A stretch of DNA of 64,000 nucleotides. Origin: Gallionella sp. (lineage in GTDB: Bacteria > Pseudomonadota > Gammaproteobacteria > Burkholderiales > Gallionellaceae). Made by a program: the position numbers and the translations under genes. The stretch spans positions 62,001 to 126,000 of the forward strand of contig JAUSMR010000076.1 in the NCBI GenBank assembly GCA_030645955.1. Direction: 5' to 3'. How positions within the stretch are numbered: position 1 is the first letter of the stretch; every line of letters begins with the position of its first letter. The notes below the pieces were generated by a model. It did no database searches. It saw nothing but the letters and a program-made list of their open reading frames with translations, and was not told the DNA's origin. Shown one piece after another: positions 39,020 through 48,201 of the stretch.

Positions 39020-40105
39020 CTACCTCAACTTCAATGTTGCCAATCCCAACAACACCAGCAACATCGTGATGATCCAGAACCTGACCACCACCTGCGTCTC
39101 TTTCCAGCCCTTTAATTCATAGTGATGATGCAGCGGTGCCATCCGGAACACGCGCTTGCCGGTGAGCTTGAACGAGGCCACCTGGATCATTACCGATACC
39201 GCCTCGACCACGAACACGCCGCCCATGATGAACAGCACCAGCTCCTGGCGCACGATCACCGCCACGGTGCCGAGCGCTGCACCGAGTGACAGCGCGCCGA
39301 CATCGCCCATGAACACTTCGGCGGGATAGGCGTTGAACCACAGAAAGGCCAACCCCGCGCCGGCAATCGCACCGCAGAATATTGCCAGCTCGCCCGCGCC
39401 CGGGATGTAAGGGATACCGAGATATTTCGAGAACACCGCATTGCCCGCTACATAGGCGAATATCGCCAGCGCGCCGCTTACCATTACGGTGGGCATGATG
39501 GCCAGGCCGTCCAGCCCGTCGGTCAAATTAACCGCGTTACTGGTGCCGACGATGACCAGATAGGTCAGCGTGATGAACAGGAACGCCGAAAGCGGAAACA
39601 CCAGAAACTTCAGGAACGGCACGATGAGTTCGGTATGCGCTGGCAGGCTGGCGGCGTTCCATAAATAGATGCCGACTATCAGCGCGATGATGGATTGCCA
39701 GAACATCTTGGCCCTGGCCGACAGCCCCTTGGGATTGCGATGCACCACCTTGCGGTAATCATCCACCCAGCCGATCACGCCGAAACCGAGCGTGCTGAGC
39801 AGCACCACCCACACGTAATGATTGTGCAAATCACCCCACAGCAAGGTGGTGATCGCGATCGAGGTGAGGATCAGCGCGCCGCCCATAGTCGGGGTGCCGG
39901 CTTTTACCAGATGCGTTTGCGGCCCGTCGCTGCGCACCGATTGTCCGATCTTGTAGGCGGTCAATTTGCGGATCATCGCCGGCCCGACCAGAAACGAAAT
40001 GAACAGCGCGGTCATCGCCGCCATCACGGTGCGCAGCGTGATGTAATTGAACACGCTGAAGAACCGTATGTCCTGTGCCAGCCATTGTGTGAGTGCTAAT
40101 AACAT
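39020..40105 (-). CDS. mraY: Phospho-N-acetylmuramoyl-pentapeptide transferase MraY
   Basis: 361 residues, ten TM helices. The catalytic 'WVDDYRKV' pair, '[13 protein letters not shown]' and '[11 protein letters not shown]' motifs are intact. It makes lipid I from UDP-MurNAc-pentapeptide and undecaprenyl phosphate. It overlaps murF by 10 bases. No repeat insertion. Confidence 0.98.
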   Translation of the reverse strand: MLLALTQWLAQDIRFFSVFNYITLRTVMAAMTALFISFLVGPAMIRKLTAYKIGQSVRSDGPQTHLVKAGTPTMGGALILTSIAITTLLWGDLHNHYVWVVLLSTLGFGVIGWVDDYRKVVHRNPKGLSARAKMFWQSIIALIVGIYLWNAASLPAHTELIVPFLKFLVFPLSAFLFITLTYLVIVGTSNAVNLTDGLDGLAIMPTVMVSGALAIFAYVAGNAVFSKYLGIPYIPGAGELAIFCGAIAGAGLAFLWFNAYPAEVFMGDVGALSLGAALGTVAVIVRQELVLFIMGGVFVVEAVSVMIQVASFKLTGKRVFRMAPLHHHYELKGWKETQVVVRFWIITMLLVLLGLATLKLR

Positions 40106-41556
40106 TTGTTCACTCCCGTAGGGCGGGTCACACCTGCCATTTCAACGTTCGAAGCAGCGGCGGGTGTGACCCGCCCTACTACTAAATATTCCACCACGCG
40201 CTCCATTTTCATGAAGCGCGAACCCTTCACCAGCACGGTAGTGTCCGCGTCCAATTCATTTTCCAATGCATCCAGCAAATCTTCGATACGCTCGAAGTGC
40301 CGGGCACCGCTGCCAAATTCCCGCACTGCATTGGCGCTCAATGCGCCCAGCGCATAAAGTTTTTCAATCCCGGCGCGGCGCGCTTCGCTTCCGATCTCGG
40401 CATGGAAGGCGGCGGCGTTATCGCCCAATTCACCCATATCGCCCAGTACCAGCACGCGCTTGCCGCCGGCCTGTGCCAGCACGCTGATCGCGGCGCGCAG
40501 CGAGGCAGGATTGGCGTTGTAAGTGTCGTCGATCAATGTCGCGCCTTGCCGTGCCGCCTTGCGCTGCAAGCGCCCGGCCACACCGCTGAATTTTTCCAAA
40601 CCTGCAACGATAGCTTCCATCGACACGTTCAGCACGCTCGCCGCCGCCGTGGCGGCCAACGCGTTGCGTGCGTTGTGCACACCGGGTACGTGCAGATTGA
40701 CAACAAACATTCCTTGCGGCGCAGTCACATCAAGCTGCATGCCATAACCGTTCGGATGCCCACCATACGGATACCAGGTCCCGCTCACATCGGCGCTGAC
40801 ATCCAAGCCGAATTCGAGCAATTGATGTGCCCCGGCGAGAGCGCGCCACAGCGGCGCATGCGCATCATCAGCGTTGATCACCGCCGTGCCATGGTGCTTG
40901 AGCCCGGCAAATATCTCTCCCTTGGCGCGCGCCACGGCTTCCACCGAGCCCAGCCCTTCCAGGTGCGCGCCGCTGGCGTTGGTAATCAACGCGACATCCG
41001 GTGCTGCAATGCGCGTCAAATAATCGATTTCGCCGGGGTGATTCATGCCCATCTCGATCACGGCATAGCGATGCTGCGCGTTCATTTGCAGCAAAGTCAG
41101 CGGCATGCCGATATCGTTATTGAGATTACCCCTGGTCGCCAATACCGCTTCATCCCTGCCTGCCGCTTCGCGCAGGATGCCGGCAAGCATTTCCTTGACC
41201 GTGGTTTTGCCGTTGCTGCCGGTGATCGCCACCAGCGGAATGTCAAATTGCCTGCGCCAATAAGCGGCTAACTGCCCCAGCGCGAGGCGGGTATCCTCCA
41301 CGAGCAGGATCGAGGATTGAGGATTGAGGATTGAGGAGTCAGCCTCATAGCTGTCCGCGTTGACCATCGCCGCTGAGGCACCGGATTGCATCGCGGTCGC
41401 GACAAACTGGTAGCCGTCGAAATGTTCGCCGCGCAAGGCAACAAACAAATCGCCGGCCTTGATCTTCCGGCTGTCGGTCGAGACCGCAGCGAAGCGCACA
41501 TCAGGCCCCACCAACCGGCCGTTCAGCACCTGCGCGGCTTGCGATAGCAGCATCAT
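40096..41556 (-). CDS. murF: UDP-N-acetylmuramoyl-tripeptide--D-alanyl-D-alanine ligase MurF
   Basis: 486 residues from the ATG at 41556 (overlapping the murE stop, GGGGGAG upstream); the longer frame from 41709 is shadow of murE. P-loop '[14 protein letters not shown]' (about 108-121) and '[14 protein letters not shown]' are intact. Two repeat-derived additions: residues ~72-83 ([11 protein letters not shown], from gaggattgaggattgagg) and a 26-residue tail '[19 protein letters not shown]...' from a gtagggcgggtcacacc palindrome. The tail replaces the normal end shortly after 'YLV'. Confidence 0.97.
   Translation of the reverse strand: MMLLSQAAQVLNGRLVGPDVRFAAVSTDSRKIKAGDLFVALRGEHFDGYQFVATAMQSGASAAMVNADSYEADSSILNPQSSILLVEDTRLALGQLAAYWRRQFDIPLVAITGSNGKTTVKEMLAGILREAAGRDEAVLATRGNLNNDIGMPLTLLQMNAQHRYAVIEMGMNHPGEIDYLTRIAAPDVALITNASGAHLEGLGSVEAVARAKGEIFAGLKHHGTAVINADDAHAPLWRALAGAHQLLEFGLDVSADVSGTWYPYGGHPNGYGMQLDVTAPQGMFVVNLHVPGVHNARNALAATAAASVLNVSMEAIVAGLEKFSGVAGRLQRKAARQGATLIDDTYNANPASLRAAISVLAQAGGKRVLVLGDMGELGDNAAAFHAEIGSEARRAGIEKLYALGALSANAVREFGSGARHFERIEDLLDALENELDADTTVLVKGSRFMKMERVVEYLVVGRVTPAAASNVEMAGVTRPTGVNKCY
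40118..40179. repeat. GTAGGGCGGGTCACACC palindrome at the murF 3' end
   Basis: gtagggcgggtcacacctgcc and its complement ggcgggtgtgacccgccctac enclose a short loop. All of it is read as murF codons; the stop lies just beyond. Confidence 0.9.
41306..41341. repeat. GAGGATTGAGGATTG tandem repeat inside murF
   Basis: Three gaggatt units in frame near the N-terminus of murF encode [11 protein letters not shown] between 'NADSYEAD' and '[10 protein letters not shown]'. Confidence 0.8.
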
Positions 41557-43268
41557 GTGCTCCCCCGGGGCTTGTCCTGAGCTGATTGCAGTGTCTGCCA
41601 TATTTGCAGCGCCTGTTGCGCAACAGCAACATCGCTGAACGGATACTTGACCCCGTTGACTTCCTGATAATCCTCGTGCCCCTTGCCCGCCACCAGCACG
41701 GTGTCGCATTGCTGCGCCAGACCGATCGCGCGTTCGATGGCAACGGCACGATTAACGATGATCTCGTGATTTTTCGCGGTCATGCCGCTGACCACTTCGG
41801 CAATGATGTGCTGCGGATTTTCGCTGCGCGGGTTGTCGCTGGTGACAATGCAATAATCGGAAAATCTCTCCGCGACCACTCCCATCATCGCGCGCTTGCC
41901 GCGGTCACGATCTCCGCCGCAGCCAAATACACAGATTAATTTGCCGCCCGTCGCCGCTCCAACCTCGCGCAGCGCCAGCAATACTTTTTCCAGCGCGTCC
42001 GGCGTGTGGGCGTAATCCACGATCACCGTTGGCTGCCCCGCACCGCCTTGCCGCTGCATGCGCCCGGTGACCGGCTGCACCCTGCTCAGGGACTGCACCG
42101 CAGCGTTCAAGCCGATGTCGCTGACCAGCAGCACCGCCAATGCACCCAGCAGGTTTTCAGCATTGAAACGCCCGACCAGCGCGGATTCCAGCGTCGCCGC
42201 TCCCCAGCTTGAATGCACTTGGAGGCGCAATCCCTGCCCGCTCATTTCCACCAGATTGCCAAAAACAAAGCGTATGCCTGACCGCTCGGCCAGTTGCAGT
42301 GCGGCATCGGTCAGGCCGTAGCCGATAACCTCGGGGATTGAATGTTGCTTTTGCGAGTTTTTGTCTTGCGACAAAATACCTGCTTGAACCACTTCTCGTT
42401 CGCCTCCTCTCCCGCTGGAATCAACAATTGTTTCTCTCGTTCGCTTCCTCTCCCGCTCGCGGGAGAGGATTGAGGAGAGGGCATCGGGAGAGGATTGAGG
42501 AGAGGGAATACTCGGGAGAGAGCCGGGGAGAGGGAAGCCGCCGACCAGCCGCTCTGCCAGTTCCGCCCCGAATGCGTCATCAAGGTTTATCACGGCGAAT
42601 TTCAGCTGCTGCCAGTCGAACAGCTTGCGCTTGCTCGCCGCGTAGCTTTCCATATCGCCGTGATAGTCGAGATGATCGCGGCTAAGATTGGTGAGCAATG
42701 CCACATCGAAACGCACCCCGTTCACCCGCCCCTGCGCCAGCGCGTGCGAGGACACCTCCATCGCCACGGCGCGCGCGCCGTCATGCAGGTATTCGGCAAG
42801 CAGGCTGTGCACGCGAATCGCGTCCGGGGTGGTGTTGGCGCTGGATTGCAGCGTGCCAACAAAGCCATTGCCCAGCGTGCCGATCAGTGCGCAAGTTCTA
42901 TCGGCGTCACTCAATGCCTGTGCTATCCAGTGGCAGGTCGAAGTCTTGCCATTGGTTCCTGTAATGCCCACCATCCACAGCTTTTCGGAAGGTGCGCCAT
43001 TAACCGCATCCGCCAGCCATCCGGCCTTGTAGCGCAAATCAGCCACAGCGAGATTGGGCACTTGCCAGGCATCGTTCCAGGCAAAATGCTGCGCCTCCCA
43101 TATCACCGCATTCGCACCCTGCGCAATCGCCTGGGCGATAAACTGCCGTCCATCCGCTTTTTCGCCCGGGCAGGCGACGAACGTGTCGCCGCGCTGCACC
43201 GCGCGGCTGTCGGTCACCAGGCGCGTGATAGGCACTTTCAGATTTTCCAATTGTTCAATGGGAAACAC
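41553..43268 (-). CDS. murE: UDP-N-acetylmuramoyl-tripeptide synthetase MurE (meso-DAP-adding)
   Basis: About 571 residues from the GTG at 43268 (VFPIEQLENL), against ~490-500 usual. GGAGG 8 bases upstream supports that start; upstream residues are encoded by a repeat and have no family match. P-loop 'GTNGKTSTCHWIAQ' (about 100-113) and 'DNPRSENP' (about 476-483), the meso-diaminopimelate signature, are intact. Residues ~243-310 form an insertion rich in Ser/Pro/Arg/Glu from a cctctcccgctcgcgggagagg repeat cluster (42400-42537), between 'ELAERLVGG' and 'VIGYGLTDA'. Confidence 0.96.
   Translation of the reverse strand: MFPIEQLENLKVPITRLVTDSRAVQRGDTFVACPGEKADGRQFIAQAIAQGANAVIWEAQHFAWNDAWQVPNLAVADLRYKAGWLADAVNGAPSEKLWMVGITGTNGKTSTCHWIAQALSDADRTCALIGTLGNGFVGTLQSSANTTPDAIRVHSLLAEYLHDGARAVAMEVSSHALAQGRVNGVRFDVALLTNLSRDHLDYHGDMESYAASKRKLFDWQQLKFAVINLDDAFGAELAERLVGGFPLPGSLPSIPSPQSSPDALSSILSRERERKRTRETIVDSSGRGGEREVVQAGILSQDKNSQKQHSIPEVIGYGLTDAALQLAERSGIRFVFGNLVEMSGQGLRLQVHSSWGAATLESALVGRFNAENLLGALAVLLVSDIGLNAAVQSLSRVQPVTGRMQRQGGAGQPTVIVDYAHTPDALEKVLLALREVGAATGGKLICVFGCGGDRDRGKRAMMGVVAERFSDYCIVTSDNPRSENPQHIIAEVVSGMTAKNHEIIVNRAVAIERAIGLAQQCDTVLVAGKGHEDYQEVNGVKYPFSDVAVAQQALQIWQTLQSAQDKPRGST
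42400..42537. repeat. Cluster of CTCTCCCGC/GGATTGAGGAGAGGG repeats inside murE
   Basis: A hairpin cctctcccgctcgcgggagagg is followed by two gggagaggattgaggagagg units. The cluster stays open in the murE frame and adds up to about 65 codons together with flanking low-complexity sequence. Confidence 0.88.
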
Positions 43269-43271
43269 TTT

Positions 43272-43414
43272 GGAAACCTCCAAGAACCGTCGCGAGCGGT
43301 TTGAGAGCAAGGCGCACGGAGCGCAACGAGCGAGACATATCAAATCGGATAGGCGACGAGTGAGCACCGCGCAACGCAGCTATCGAATCGCGCAGTAGTT
43401 TATTGGAGGTTTCC
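43272..43414. mobile_element. 143-bp element with 10-bp terminal inverted repeats between ftsI and murE
   Basis: GGAAACCTCC at 43272-43281 and its exact complement GGAGGTTTCC at 43405-43414 bound a segment that fills the whole ftsI-murE gap. It has no coding capacity of its own beyond short chance frames. On the minus strand the inner GGAGG provides the murE ribosome-binding site. Size, terminal inverted repeats and lack of a transposase suggest a miniature mobile or REP-like element; the family was not identified. Confidence 0.65.
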
Positions 43415-43415
43415 G

Positions 43416-45146
43416 TCATACCTCCTCCTTGACGATATCCACCGGAGCCGCGATGACATTATCCAGAGGCGCATCATTCGGCACATTGAGCGCGTGCAGC
43501 GCCGCACCAGTCACTTTGCTGAACACCGGCGCGGCGACCAGGCCGCCGTAATACTGGCCGTTGCCGGGTTCATCTATCATCACCGCCACCACCAGTCGCG
43601 GATTTGATGCCGGCGCAAAACCGACAAAAGTGGCGACATAACGATCAATGTAAAGGCCATCCTCCAGCTTGTGCGCGGTGCCAGTCTTGCCCGCCACCCG
43701 GTAACCCGGCACTTGAGCCAGCGGAGCAGTTCCGCCCGGCTGTACCACCAATTCCAGCATGTTGCGCAATGCACGTGCGGTGTGATCGGAAAACACTTTT
43801 TTTCCTGCCGCCGGTGTATCCAGCTTTAACAGCGTGACCGGCTTCAATTCACCATCGTTTGCGAAAATAGTATAGGCGCGCGCCAATTGCAGCAGGTTCA
43901 CCGACATGCCGTGCCCATACGACAGGGTGGCTTGCTCGATGGGCCGCCAGGTTTTCGGGTCGCGCAATTTGCCCGATGCCTCGCCCGGAAAATTGCTGCC
44001 GGTCTGCGCGCCGAAACCGCTATCCGCAAGGCTCTGCCACAATGCCTGAGGTTTCAGCGACAAGGCCATTTTTGCCGCGCCAACATTGCTGGATTTCTGG
44101 ATGATTTGAGCCACGGTCAACATCGATTCAGGATGCGAGTCGTGAATCTTCCTGTTGCCCACGGTCAGCACGCCGTGCTCGGTATTTATGATGGTGTTGG
44201 GGCTAACCTTGCCCATCTCGATCGCAGTCGCTACGGTGAACGGTTTCATCGTCGAACCGGGCTCGAACAGATCGGCGATTGCGCGGTTGCGCATCGCTTT
44301 GGCGCTGGTGTTGTTACGATTATTCGGGTTAAAGGCGGGATAGTTGGCGAGCGCTAACACCTCGCCGCTGCGCGCATCGAGAACCACCACCGCACCCGCC
44401 TTGGCTTTGTGCTGCCTGACGGCGCTTTCCAGCTCGCGATAGGCAAGGTGCTGCAGATTACTGTCCAGACTAAGCACGATGTCGCCGCCCGGCTTGGGCG
44501 CATGCAGGCTGCCGGCATCCTCGACGATACGTCCGCGCCGGTCCTTGATGACCCGCTGGCTGCCGGGTTTGCCGGCCAGATGCTCTTGAAAGGCCAGCTC
44601 CAGCCCTTCCTGCCCGTTGTCGTCCTGCCCGGTAAAGCCCAGCGTTTGCGCAGCCTCCTCGCCCGCCGGATAAAAGCGACGGTATTCGCGCTGCAACGAG
44701 ACACCCGGGAGATTCAGGCTTACCACTTTCTCGGCCTGATCGGGAGGAAGATGACGCTTGAGATAGACAAAATCACGCGAGGTATCGAACAGACGATTTT
44801 TTAGTTCTTCCACGTCCATACCGAGTATTTGCGCCAATTGTTTCACTTGCCGCCTGTCGGTTTCCACATCCGCAGGGCTTGCCCACACCGATTCCACCGG
44901 CGTGCTGACTGCCAGCGGCTCCCCATTGCGATCGGTGATCATGCCGCGATGTGCGCTGACCTCGATCACGCGGCTGTAGCGCGCATTGCCTTTTTTCTGC
45001 AGAAAGTCGTTGTGTATCCCTTGCAGATATACCCCTCGCCCAAGCAATCCAGCCAGCCCGGCCAGCAATCCCGCAAACAGCACGATGGCGCGCCATCCGG
45101 GTAATTTCGCCGTAATGTCTGGATGTGCGCTGACCGCGTAATTCAT
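43416..45146 (-). CDS. ftsI: Septal transpeptidase FtsI (PBP3)
   Basis: 576 residues. One TM (about 18-38), a pedestal domain with 'RGMITDRNGEPLAVS', and the transpeptidase domain with SxxK in 'GSTMKPF' (about 297), SxN in 'KSSNVG' (about 352) and KTG in 'VAGKTGTAHK' (about 485). It cross-links septal peptidoglycan with FtsW. It overlaps ftsL by 4 bases. Confidence 0.97.
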   Translation of the reverse strand: MNYAVSAHPDITAKLPGWRAIVLFAGLLAGLAGLLGRGVYLQGIHNDFLQKKGNARYSRVIEVSAHRGMITDRNGEPLAVSTPVESVWASPADVETDRRQVKQLAQILGMDVEELKNRLFDTSRDFVYLKRHLPPDQAEKVVSLNLPGVSLQREYRRFYPAGEEAAQTLGFTGQDDNGQEGLELAFQEHLAGKPGSQRVIKDRRGRIVEDAGSLHAPKPGGDIVLSLDSNLQHLAYRELESAVRQHKAKAGAVVVLDARSGEVLALANYPAFNPNNRNNTSAKAMRNRAIADLFEPGSTMKPFTVATAIEMGKVSPNTIINTEHGVLTVGNRKIHDSHPESMLTVAQIIQKSSNVGAAKMALSLKPQALWQSLADSGFGAQTGSNFPGEASGKLRDPKTWRPIEQATLSYGHGMSVNLLQLARAYTIFANDGELKPVTLLKLDTPAAGKKVFSDHTARALRNMLELVVQPGGTAPLAQVPGYRVAGKTGTAHKLEDGLYIDRYVATFVGFAPASNPRLVVAVMIDEPGNGQYYGGLVAAPVFSKVTGAALHALNVPNDAPLDNVIAAPVDIVKEEV

Positions 45147-45586
45147 GGTTTTTGGTCTGCTGCTCCGTTAACGCTTTTCTCCCCCTTCTCCCAAAGGGAA
45201 AAGGGTCGATTGCCTCCACTACCGTTTACGGGATAACCAATGACTTGGCTGTCGTTTTTAGACAGCTTAGTCAGATGGCTAGTAGTCCCATCAGAGGATT
45301 GAGGTGAGGGTGGCTCAACCCGTATAAACTGAACTTCCCCATTTTTGGGCAACTGCATCAGCAACTGTTGCGCCGCAATTTTTTCCACCCGTGCCGGCGC
45401 AGCCCAGGTGCTTTGCTCCAATTGCAGCTGCCCCCATTCCACATCCATCTGCTGCGCGTGTTCTTTTTCCTGCTGCAACTCGATGTACAACTTGCGCGCC
45501 TTGTGCTGGGATGTGACCACGCTCAGCGCACACATCACCACGGCCAGCAGCAGCAACGCATTCAGAGCGTTGCCGCTAGGCAACAT
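45143..45586 (-). CDS. ftsL: Cell division protein FtsL with a repeat-derived C-terminal extension
   Basis: 147 residues against ~90-110 for most FtsL. The first ~90 carry the TM helix ([19 protein letters not shown]), the coiled coil and '[15 protein letters not shown]', the typical FtsL end. The following ~57 residues ([11 protein letters not shown]..., then '[13 protein letters not shown]') come from low-complexity gaggtgagggtgg and cttctcccaaagggaaaagg repeats at 45180-45315. The extension is periplasmic. FtsL links FtsQ and FtsB. Confidence 0.92.
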   Translation of the reverse strand: MLPSGNALNALLLLAVVMCALSVVTSQHKARKLYIELQQEKEHAQQMDVEWGQLQLEQSTWAAPARVEKIAAQQLLMQLPKNGEVQFIRVEPPSPQSSDGTTSHLTKLSKNDSQVIGYPVNGSGGNRPFSLWEKGEKSVNGAADQKP

Positions 45587-46505
45587 CGCTGCGCTCCACC
45601 ACCCGCATCACCGCGCTGCGCGCGCGCGGATTAGTCTGTAACTCTGTCTCACCGGCGCGCACCGCCTTGCCGATCAAATTCAATCTGCCGCGCGGCACCT
45701 CGCTGGCGCGTATCGGCACATTGCGCGGCAATTTGTCGCCCTCTGCCATGTCACGCATGAAGTGCTTCACAATGCGGTCCTCCAGCGAATGAAAGCTGAT
45801 TACCACCAGCCGGCCTCCGGTTTGCAAATGCGTCACACACTCTGGCAGCACCCGCGCAAGCTCTTCGAGCTCCTGGTTGAGATAAATCCGTATAGCCTGA
45901 AAGGTACGCGTCGCCGGACTCTGCCCTGGCTCACGGGTGCGCACCGCTTTACTAACCAACTCGACGAGTTGCCGCGTGGTGCGGATAGGTTCGATTGCGC
46001 GCGCCTCAACAACCGCTCTTGCAATCTGCTTAGCAAACCGTTCTTCGCCGTAATCACGTATCACCTCCGCCAGTAAAACTTCATCCACCGTCGCCAGCCA
46101 CTGCGCCGCGGTCATCCCGCTGCTGGTATCCATGCGCATATCCAGAGGCGCATCAAAGCGAAAGCTGAAACCGCGCGCCGCATCATCCAGTTGCGGCGAT
46201 GACACTCCCAGGTCCAGCAGGATGCCATCCACCTTCGCCACACCCAGTTCGCGCAGCACTTCCGCCAACTGCGCGAAGCCGCGATGCACCATGTTAAAGC
46301 GCGCATCGCGCCATATCCTGCCTGCCGCCACCGCTGCCGGATCCTTGTCCAGCGCGATCAACCTGCCGTTGCTGCCTAACCGTTCCAGTATCAGCGCGCT
46401 ATGCCCGCCGCGACCGAACGTGCCGTCCACATAAATGCCATCCGGCTTGATTGCGAGTGCATCAACAGCTTCATTCAGTAAAACGGTGGTGTGGGCTAAT
46501 TCCAT
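45576..46505 (-). CDS. rsmH: 16S rRNA (cytosine1402-N4)-methyltransferase RsmH
   Basis: 309 residues. SAM-binding '[11 protein letters not shown]' (about 26-36), '[18 protein letters not shown]' and '[16 protein letters not shown]' are diagnostic. It methylates C1402 in the ribosomal P site. It overlaps ftsL by 11 bases and follows mraZ after a palindromic gap. Confidence 0.98.
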   Translation of the reverse strand: MELAHTTVLLNEAVDALAIKPDGIYVDGTFGRGGHSALILERLGSNGRLIALDKDPAAVAAGRIWRDARFNMVHRGFAQLAEVLRELGVAKVDGILLDLGVSSPQLDDAARGFSFRFDAPLDMRMDTSSGMTAAQWLATVDEVLLAEVIRDYGEERFAKQIARAVVEARAIEPIRTTRQLVELVSKAVRTREPGQSPATRTFQAIRIYLNQELEELARVLPECVTHLQTGGRLVVISFHSLEDRIVKHFMRDMAEGDKLPRNVPIRASEVPRGRLNLIGKAVRAGETELQTNPRARSAVMRVVERSDVA

Positions 46506-46531
46506 TTGTTTTTCAAAACAGCGCTAACCCT

Positions 46532-46582
46532 GTAGGGTGCATTCCATGCACCATTGCCATTGGTGCATGGAATGCACCCTAC
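46532..46582. repeat. GTAGGGTGCATTCCATGCACC palindrome between mraZ and rsmH
   Basis: A 22-bp arm and its exact complement around ttgccat. It fills the middle of the 117-bp gap and would form a very stable mRNA hairpin between the first two genes of the cluster. Confidence 0.9.
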
Positions 46583-46622
46583 GGTATTTCACTTTTGATT
46601 TTGAAATGGAACAAACCCTCGC

Positions 46623-47069
46623 TCACAATGAAAAGCCTTCCAGCTCAGGCGGCAACTCGCCATCCATGAACGACAGTGCGGCTTCCTGCTGCGCCTGCCA
46701 TTTCGTCTCATCCCACAATTCGAATTTATTGCCCTGTCCGACCAGCATCACGCGCTTGTCCAGCGCGGCGTAGCTGCGCAAGGCCGGAGAAATCAGCACG
46801 CGCCCGGCGCCATCCATCACCACATCCTCGGCATAACCGATCAGGCGGCGCTGCAAAGCACGGATTTTCGGATTAAGCGCAGAAAGTTTGAGCAGTTTGT
46901 CGCGGATCGGCTGCCACTCGGGTTGCGGATAGACCAGCAGACAACCATCGGCATCGGCGGTCAGCACCAGGCTGCCCGCGCAATGCGCGAGCAGCATGTC
47001 GCGATGCCGCGCCGGTATCGCGAGCCTGCCTTTGCTATCCAGATTGAGTTGTGCCGCTCCCTGAAACAT
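46623..47069 (-). CDS. mraZ: Transcriptional regulator MraZ
   Basis: 148 residues from the ATG at 47069 (MFQGAAQLNLDSKGRLAIP), with GGAAG just upstream; the frame extends into the promoter and should not be used. Two AbrB-like SpoVT folds, each with a 'DxKGRLxIP'/'DGAGRVLISP' motif. MraZ forms a ring and represses the dcw promoter by binding TGGG repeats, which are present immediately upstream. Confidence 0.97.
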   Translation of the reverse strand: MFQGAAQLNLDSKGRLAIPARHRDMLLAHCAGSLVLTADADGCLLVYPQPEWQPIRDKLLKLSALNPKIRALQRRLIGYAEDVVMDGAGRVLISPALRSYAALDKRVMLVGQGNKFELWDETKWQAQQEAALSFMDGELPPELEGFSL

Positions 47070-47078
47070 TCTTCCGCT

Positions 47079-47114
47079 CCCCACTATTACCCACTTTTTA
47101 CCACTTAAGCCCAC
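47079..47114 (-). promoter_or_regulatory. MraZ operator: four TGGG/TGGT boxes at 10-bp spacing
   Basis: On the minus strand AGTGGGC, AGTGGTA, AGTGGGT and AGTGGGG follow one another at exactly 10-bp steps, on one face of the helix. This matches the MraZ-binding repeat architecture known from other proteobacteria. The outermost box overlaps the -10 element, consistent with autorepression. Confidence 0.88.
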
Positions 47115-47141
47115 TATATTGAAAAAATTCCACACAGTCAA
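47113..47141 (-). promoter_or_regulatory. Sigma70 promoter of the dcw cluster
   Basis: TTGACT (-35, 47136-47141) and TATAGT (-10, 47113-47118) with a 17-bp spacer, immediately upstream of mraZ. Confidence 0.85.
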
Positions 47142-47390
47142 GCTAAAAAGCAGGGTTTTTCTTTATGGGACAAGGGGTTAGCGCAGAAAGCTAAGGCAAA
47201 TCAAATATGCTTAAAAAGCAATGAATTGCGCAAACAAGCTAAAGTTGTTTGTTATGAATAGCCGGGTATTTCGGGGGAAAGAAGAAAAATGGATAGTTAG
47301 AAGTGCCGGGGTCAGAGCGGGTCAAACAAAATCAATTCGGTCTCAGCGCGCCAGCGCTTTTAAGATGCATACGCAACTCATCGACTGCAT

Positions 47391-48158
47391 TCACAAATCC
47401 TCCACATTGCTGCCCAACTGCAGTCGCTGCCGCCAAAGCACCGCCGCTCCCCAAACCAATGCGGCAAGCATCAATAGCCCGCCAAATATATGGGCGAATG
47501 CTCCCCAGCGTTGCGCATTGTCTATCTGGCCCAGCGTGATCAGCAGGTAAATCCAGTCATGCGGCCCGTCATTCGCGCCGGTGCCCCCGCCGATCAAAGC
47601 CAGTTGCGGGTGCAGCGCGTCATAAATGTAGGGGGACAGGTCGACCAGGCTGACGCTCGCCCACCACAACCCGATGGCCGCACCGAAATTGTCGCGACTC
47701 TTCACGATGAAGGCGGCGCCGATAGCGAATGGCAGCGCAAGCTGGAACAGGCTGCCGCCGAGGATCATCATGAATTCGCCGAACGGACTGAACAGCACAT
47801 GCCCCGCCTCGTGTATCGGCAGCAGGATATTGTGCATGAAGGATGTGCCTATCTCGCCATCACGGTAGTCATATCCAAACAGGAACCAGCTCCAGACCAC
47901 CAGCAATACCAGCGCGATGCAACGCCCGTAAAACGCCATCGCATCCATGTTCTCCAATGGCTGGAACAGTGCTGCAATAAAGCCCTCTTTCTCCTCGCTG
48001 GCAAGGGAATCCACTTCAATTTCGGAAGAGGCATGCACGCTGGAAGCTTGCGTCCACTTGAAAAAATAAATCCCGCAAACGGGGCAAGCTGCGCTGGCAG
48101 GCAATGGCTGGGGAAACTTGTGCCCGCATTTTGGGCATTGGGAGTAGGTGTCGGTCAT
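47391..48158 (-). CDS. Zinc-ribbon membrane protein with an HEAGH motif
   Basis: 255 residues. An N-terminal zinc ribbon (CPKCGHKF and CPVCGIYFF, about residues 8-33), an acidic linker, and then five or six TM helices. The first loop has 'LPIHEAGHVLFSPFGEF', an HExxH-like metal site in a membrane setting, as in M50-like site-2 proteases or M48-type enzymes. 'NDGPHDWIYLL' could supply another ligand. No family name can be given with certainty; a membrane metallopeptidase is a reasonable guess. Confidence 0.7.
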   Translation of the reverse strand: MTDTYSQCPKCGHKFPQPLPASAACPVCGIYFFKWTQASSVHASSEIEVDSLASEEKEGFIAALFQPLENMDAMAFYGRCIALVLLVVWSWFLFGYDYRDGEIGTSFMHNILLPIHEAGHVLFSPFGEFMMILGGSLFQLALPFAIGAAFIVKSRDNFGAAIGLWWASVSLVDLSPYIYDALHPQLALIGGGTGANDGPHDWIYLLITLGQIDNAQRWGAFAHIFGGLLMLAALVWGAAVLWRQRLQLGSNVEDL

Positions 48159-48201
48159 TTATTCCGGGCGTAAAAACGTGACCCCTGTTGTTTCCGCGTT
48201 A

